A stretch of DNA of 15,577 nt from JAEZDP01 sp044508265. GTDB taxonomy: Bacteria > Acidobacteriota > Vicinamibacteria > Vicinamibacterales > Vicinamibacteraceae. Of the stretch, positions 12,801 to 15,577 are shown piece after piece. The position numbers were made by a program, and so were the translations under genes. The DNA lies in contig JBIQIB010000097.1 of NCBI GenBank assembly GCA_044508265.1, positions 1 through 15,577 of the forward strand, in the 5' to 3' direction. The notes beneath the pieces were generated by a model. It saw only the letters and a list, made by a program, of their open reading frames with translations, had not been told where the DNA came from and searched no databases. Numbering within the stretch: the stretch's first letter is position 1; every line of letters starts with the position of its first letter.

Positions 12801-15577
12801 GGAGCTCACCGCGGCACAGGTCGCCAACCTGGTGCGGCGCGGCACGCTCGACTACGTGCTGCAGCGCGACGAGCAGCGGGCCGGTGACCCGACGATGAAG
12901 GCCGGCGCCGACCAGCTCGGCCTCAGCGTGCTGCTCATCGGCAGCACGTCCACCGCGAACATCTCGGTGGACGACTCGGTGGGCGCCATCCTGCGCGGCG
13001 TGGCCCAGGCGAACCAGGAACTGCTCGCGAGGCTCGGCCAGCTGGGCTCGATGATCGGCGACGTCGAGATCATCGAACTCTATGCCGACACGGCGATTCA
13101 GGCGGCCAGGGCTGCCTCCCGGCTGGCGGCCACCATCAGCGAGGAGCTCGGGACGAACATCGAGGCCGCGCCGCTGCTCCAGCGCGGGCGGCACGGCCGC
13201 GTGCGCCTCACGGCAGCCAGCAATGCCGATGCGTGGCGCCGCTGGGAAGTGACGGCTCACGTTCAGGCGACGCCTGCGGCAGGTGACCTGCCGCCGGTGA
13301 TTCGCGACCAGCTGCGGCGGGCGATTGCCGGGCAACCCGGCGAGGCCGCGCTCGTCGACGCGCTCGCCGACCTCGCCCTCGGCCCTGCCGACCGCACGCC
13401 GGCCACGCAGGTGCGCTTCGTCTCGCTCTCGGAGCGCGCCCGTGCCGAGGTGATGCTGCAGCACCGGCAGCCGGAGCTGATCGAGCGGCTCGTGGAGTCG
13501 TCCGTCGGGCAGACGGTCTATCGGCCTCAGGACGCGCGCGCCCTGTTCGAGCTGATGGTGCCCAACGACCTGAAGGACGGCATGGGCCAGCTCGCGCGGC
13601 TCATGCTCGTCCTCGACGAGGAGACGGCGCGCTATCCGTGGGAGCTGATGAGCGACGGCGGCCCGCCGCTGTGCACGCGCATCGGGATGGTGCGGCAGCT
13701 GCAGACGGCCCGCTACCGTCCGCAGATTCGCGCGACGACGGCGCGCAGTGCGCTCGTGATTGGCGATCCGCTGGTGTCGCCGCCGTTCCGGCAGCTGCCC
13801 GGCGCGCGCGTCGAGGCGACGGTGGTGGCCGACCTGCTGGCGGCGGCCCCGCAGCCGTTCACGCTGACGCGGCGCGTCGATCGTCCGACGGCGCTCGACG
13901 TGCTGGGCGGGCTGTTCGAGCAGCCGTACCGCATCGTGCACGTCGCCGGGCACGGGCACTACGAACCGCCGTCGGCGTCCACGCGGGGCCGCAGCGGCGT
14001 GGTGCTCGACAGCGGCCTGTATCTCACGGCCGTCGAGTTCGGCCAGATGCTCCAGGTGCCGGAGCTCGTCTTCCTCAACTGCTGCTTCATCGGGCAGACG
14101 GGGCCGGAGTCAGACGCACGAGGCCGTGGCGTCGCGTACAACCGGCTCGCCGCGAGCGTGGCGCGCGAGCTCATCGAGATGGGCGTGCGCGCTGTCGTGG
14201 CCGCGGGGTGGGCGGTGCGCGACGACGCGGCGCTGCACCTGGCGCGTGTGTTCTACACGCAGATGCTTCGCGGTGCCTCGTTCGGCCGGGCGCTGCAGGA
14301 GGCCCGGGCCAGCACGTTCCATCAGTTCCCCGAGAGCAACACGTGGGGCGCGTACCAGGCCTACGGCGACCCCGACTTCCGCCTGGACGAAGGCCGCGAG
14401 CCGCAGGCGCCGCGCGATCGCGTCGCGCACGAGGAGCTGATCGATCTCCTCGAGCGGATGCGCGAGCAGGCGCGCATGCCGGATCTGGTGTCGTCGCGAG
14501 TGACGGTGCCGTCGGCCGTCGAACAATCCGCGGCGGAGCCCGTGCGCGCCGGAACGCCCGCGCAGGCGGACGGCGGCGACGCGACTGGCGCCGACACGGC
14601 CGGCGGGAGGGGCAGCGCGGCCGCAGCGGACCGCGTCGCAGAACTCGATGGCCTGGTGCAGGAGACGCCGTCGGCGTGGCTCGGACGCAGCGACGTGCTG
14701 ATGGCGCTCGGTCACGCCTACGGCGAGTGGTCCGCGCACGAGCAGGCCATCAAGTACCTCCAGGCCGCACTCGACACCGGTGAGCTCGACAACAGGACGA
14801 CGTTGAAGGCCGTCGAGCAACTGGCAAACTTCGAGGCGCGGCTGGCGATTCGCGATGCCGAAGCGAAGGAGGCGTCCGCCGCTCAGCGCGCGGAGGCGCG
14901 CGAGCGCGTGGGGACGGCCATCCAGCGGTTGTGGGGCCTGCAGGCCGTGGCCGAGACGTCGGAACGCTACGGCTTGATCGGCGGCGCGTACAAGCGGCTG
15001 GCGCACGTCTGCGAAACGCCGGACGACGTGCGCACCGCGCTCGAACAGGCGGCCGACAGCTATCGCCGAGCCTACGAGCACAACGCGGCGTCGCATCGGC
15101 ACGACCCGTACCCGATCGTGAACTGGATCGGCATTCAGGCGCTGCTCCGCGAGGTGCCTTCCGACGCCGCCGACGTGCTGGCCGTCGCCGAGGCGGCGGC
15201 CCGCGAACGGTTCGAGACGGCGCGTGATCCCTTCGATGCCGTCTTCGACGCCGTCGCCATGCCCGACATCGCGCTGGTCGCGGCGCTCATCGACGGCACC
15301 CTGGCCGACGCCGGCGCGGCGCGCGACGCCGCCGTTCAGCGGCTGGTGATGCTGTACCAGGAGGCGTTTCAGCGCACCTACGCGACGCCTCGCCAGATGG
15401 CGTCGGCGACGGGACAGCTCGAGTTCCTGGCGGCGATGCTGCGCCGCCTGGCGACGCCGGCGACGGCTCGCCGTCACGAGCGGACGAGCGAGGCGCTCGA
15501 GGAGATCCACCGCCGCGTCACCGGTCGCGTGTCGAGCGGGGAGCGGCCCGAGGCGGATGCCGGCGCGGCAGCGGAGG
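9817..15577 (+). CDS. CHAT protease fused to two alpha/beta hydrolases and TPR-like repeats (partial, runs off the end)
   Basis: The open frame runs from ATG 9817 to the window end, at least 1920 residues with no stop. Domains in order: an unknown N-terminal region (1-205). Alpha/beta hydrolase 1 (about 210-505) with oxyanion segment LLIFLHGT (214-221), nucleophile elbow SHSRGG (S287), D463 in NDLVVNT and H492 in VSHFTYF. LCAT-like hydrolase 2 (about 545-850) with VVPGFMGSEL, YDWR (616-619), elbow AHGMGG with Gly at the Ser position (G649), GDG (D811) and PHGD (H833). A middle domain (about 905-1120) with VMVGHYEGDTIVGAEAEID and LGLYPGPYG, perhaps macro/M17-N-like. CHAT caspase-like protease (about 1205-1523) with PWELM, VAGHG (H1379), FLNCCFIG (C1423) and the terminal GDPDFRL. 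An Ala/Gly-rich linker, then TPR-like helices from about 1605. No signal peptide or membrane helix is seen, so it is probably cytosolic. The role is inferred to be signalling, defence or regulated proteolysis. Confidence 0.88.
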   Translation, partial: MAVRLLIPGRPDASVAALARGGPVASHRPPRTDLLQSVDVIGSFSLSPAARASAAALPQAIDVGEDDVLEFELDGVTCWTSVARYAYEQSLYRPASVTADGVLVDGVSRPSAAERGVRDWAAGALRILRLGPDAITADLDDPTLQQEFASETGLDAGTRIAGWLLTKFLAWLIERRLRPAEGLYTWQAATQPRRAGEDDPQPASLEGVDPRTPLLIFLHGTASNTRGSFGAFQLADSARDWRALTAVFGRHIYGFEHRTMSRSPIENALTLARALPEGARLSIVSHSRGGLVGDLLCLKGLTPAQIDGFVRQGDVMADADAHDRARLHELAGVLAARQFRIERFLRCASPSRGTLLASENLDEFLSILTNLVGLVPSLAASPVYDVVTRITLEAARRRWQPDLLPGIEAMTPGSPLVRLINGADAAAAGRLGIVAGDIEGGHLFKRIGAFITDRFIYDHRDNDLVVNTDAMFHGARRDTAWYVYDQGADVSHFTYFANARTRGAAVSWMTASDAAIPQGFRERETADVAPVPMARASVPAAAGRPVAVVVPGFMGSELHVGGRRIWPSVEALAEGGLGLLEQADGADVTAPALVGDVYRQLCDRLAASHDVRPFPYDWRRSLVDGADRLDALIEPLLSSKTPLRIVAHGMGGCVVRVWMHRHPETWARMAAHEDARVLMSGAPLRGSHDAVQALVGSHPVLQQLALLDPERGRAGCIELVQRWPGLLELLPVRPDDTFVVKETWQSLRREVPVAPPAEKALRSAVAVLRDLPATPPHAERIVSLAGASPRTVCDVVVRADTTLLEMTTEGDGRVTYESAHIPGVVTWYADVPHGDVPGDPSTWPALLDLLERGTTRRLGTVPPSVARGGRSTYVTRPEPVLYPTPDALELAALGHRPRIVHRRAERGGFRVRVVYGDLRFARHPVMVGHYEGDTIVGAEAEIDKVLGGGLRTRYDLGLYPGPYGSIAVVLRQPTELQRSLRLMSGAVVLGLGRWGELTAAQVANLVRRGTLDYVLQRDEQRAGDPTMKAGADQLGLSVLLIGSTSTANISVDDSVGAILRGVAQANQELLARLGQLGSMIGDVEIIELYADTAIQAARAASRLAATISEELGTNIEAAPLLQRGRHGRVRLTAASNADAWRRWEVTAHVQATPAAGDLPPVIRDQLRRAIAGQPGEAALVDALADLALGPADRTPATQVRFVSLSERARAEVMLQHRQPELIERLVESSVGQTVYRPQDARALFELMVPNDLKDGMGQLARLMLVLDEETARYPWELMSDGGPPLCTRIGMVRQLQTARYRPQIRATTARSALVIGDPLVSPPFRQLPGARVEATVVADLLAAAPQPFTLTRRVDRPTALDVLGGLFEQPYRIVHVAGHGHYEPPSASTRGRSGVVLDSGLYLTAVEFGQMLQVPELVFLNCCFIGQTGPESDARGRGVAYNRLAASVARELIEMGVRAVVAAGWAVRDDAALHLARVFYTQMLRGASFGRALQEARASTFHQFPESNTWGAYQAYGDPDFRLDEGREPQAPRDRVAHEELIDLLERMREQARMPDLVSSRVTVPSAVEQSAAEPVRAGTPAQADGGDATGADTAGGRGSAAAADRVAELDGLVQETPSAWLGRSDVLMALGHAYGEWSAHEQAIKYLQAALDTGELDNRTTLKAVEQLANFEARLAIRDAEAKEASAAQRAEARERVGTAIQRLWGLQAVAETSERYGLIGGAYKRLAHVCETPDDVRTALEQAADSYRRAYEHNAASHRHDPYPIVNWIGIQALLREVPSDAADVLAVAEAAARERFETARDPFDAVFDAVAMPDIALVAALIDGTLADAGAARDAAVQRLVMLYQEAFQRTYATPRQMASATGQLEFLAAMLRRLATPATARRHERTSEALEEIHRRVTGRVSSGERPEADAGAAAE

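Noticed and set aside
10957..13959. A 1000-codon open frame on the minus strand opposite the CHAT-hydrolase gene
   Set aside because: It is read antisense to recognisable hydrolase and middle-domain sequence. Its product is dominated by Arg/His/Pro/Ala without motifs, as expected from third-position GC bias.
13638..14783. A 381-codon plus-strand frame inside the CHAT region
   Set aside because: It is out of phase with the CHAT motifs, and its product is Arg/Ala-rich without recognisable domains.
1..15577. Search for tRNA, rRNA, insertion sequence ends, integrase or toxin-antitoxin genes
   Set aside because: I saw no tRNA-like cloverleaf, no transposase motifs and no target-site duplications. 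GC and codon use look uniform apart from the two low-complexity repeats.

Overview
The window is a GC-rich (roughly 70 %) chromosomal segment from a bacterium. All 13 genes I can support lie on the + strand. The core-gene order, codon use and a short palindromic repeat family with a TGGTAGGGACG head suggest an Acidobacteriota lineage of the Vicinamibacteria/Luteitalea type. That placement is inference from recollection, not a database match.

Positions 1-4422 hold a classical translation and protein-targeting cluster: ffh (SRP GTPase), rpsP (S16), khpA (KH-domain RNA-binding protein), rimM (16S maturation), trmD (tRNA m1G37 methyltransferase), rplS (L19) and rnhB (RNase HII). From rpsP onward the genes overlap or are only a few bases apart, so translational coupling is likely. 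REP-like palindromes flank ffh: one copy before it and two tandem copies between ffh and rpsP.

Positions 4425-9710 continue in the same tightly packed direction: a long TPR protein with an Ala/Pro-rich middle, a small two-helix membrane protein, a ThiE/TenI-family protein, a RodZ-like HTH-membrane protein, and a helical-repeat-like protein of unknown role. The TPR gene contains a 21-nt tandem repeat broken by a 100-N placeholder. The reading frame differs across the placeholder only because 100 is not the true gap length. The unknown gene at 8853 carries a purine-rich, Glu/Arg/Gly-coding insert.

After a 106-nt intergenic stretch with three short hairpins, one open frame runs from 9817 off the end of the window (at least 1920 residues). 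It fuses an alpha/beta hydrolase with a complete Ser-Asp-His triad, a second LCAT-like alpha/beta hydrolase whose nucleophile is Gly, a middle domain that may be macro/M17-N-like, a CHAT (caspase-like) protease with its His/Cys dyad, and a C-terminal TPR-like helical region. This protease-lipase fusion is the strongest candidate for an undescribed system, plausibly a self-contained sensor, protease and hydrolase effector. Its biological role is inference. The long minus-strand open frames are GC-skew shadows of these genes.
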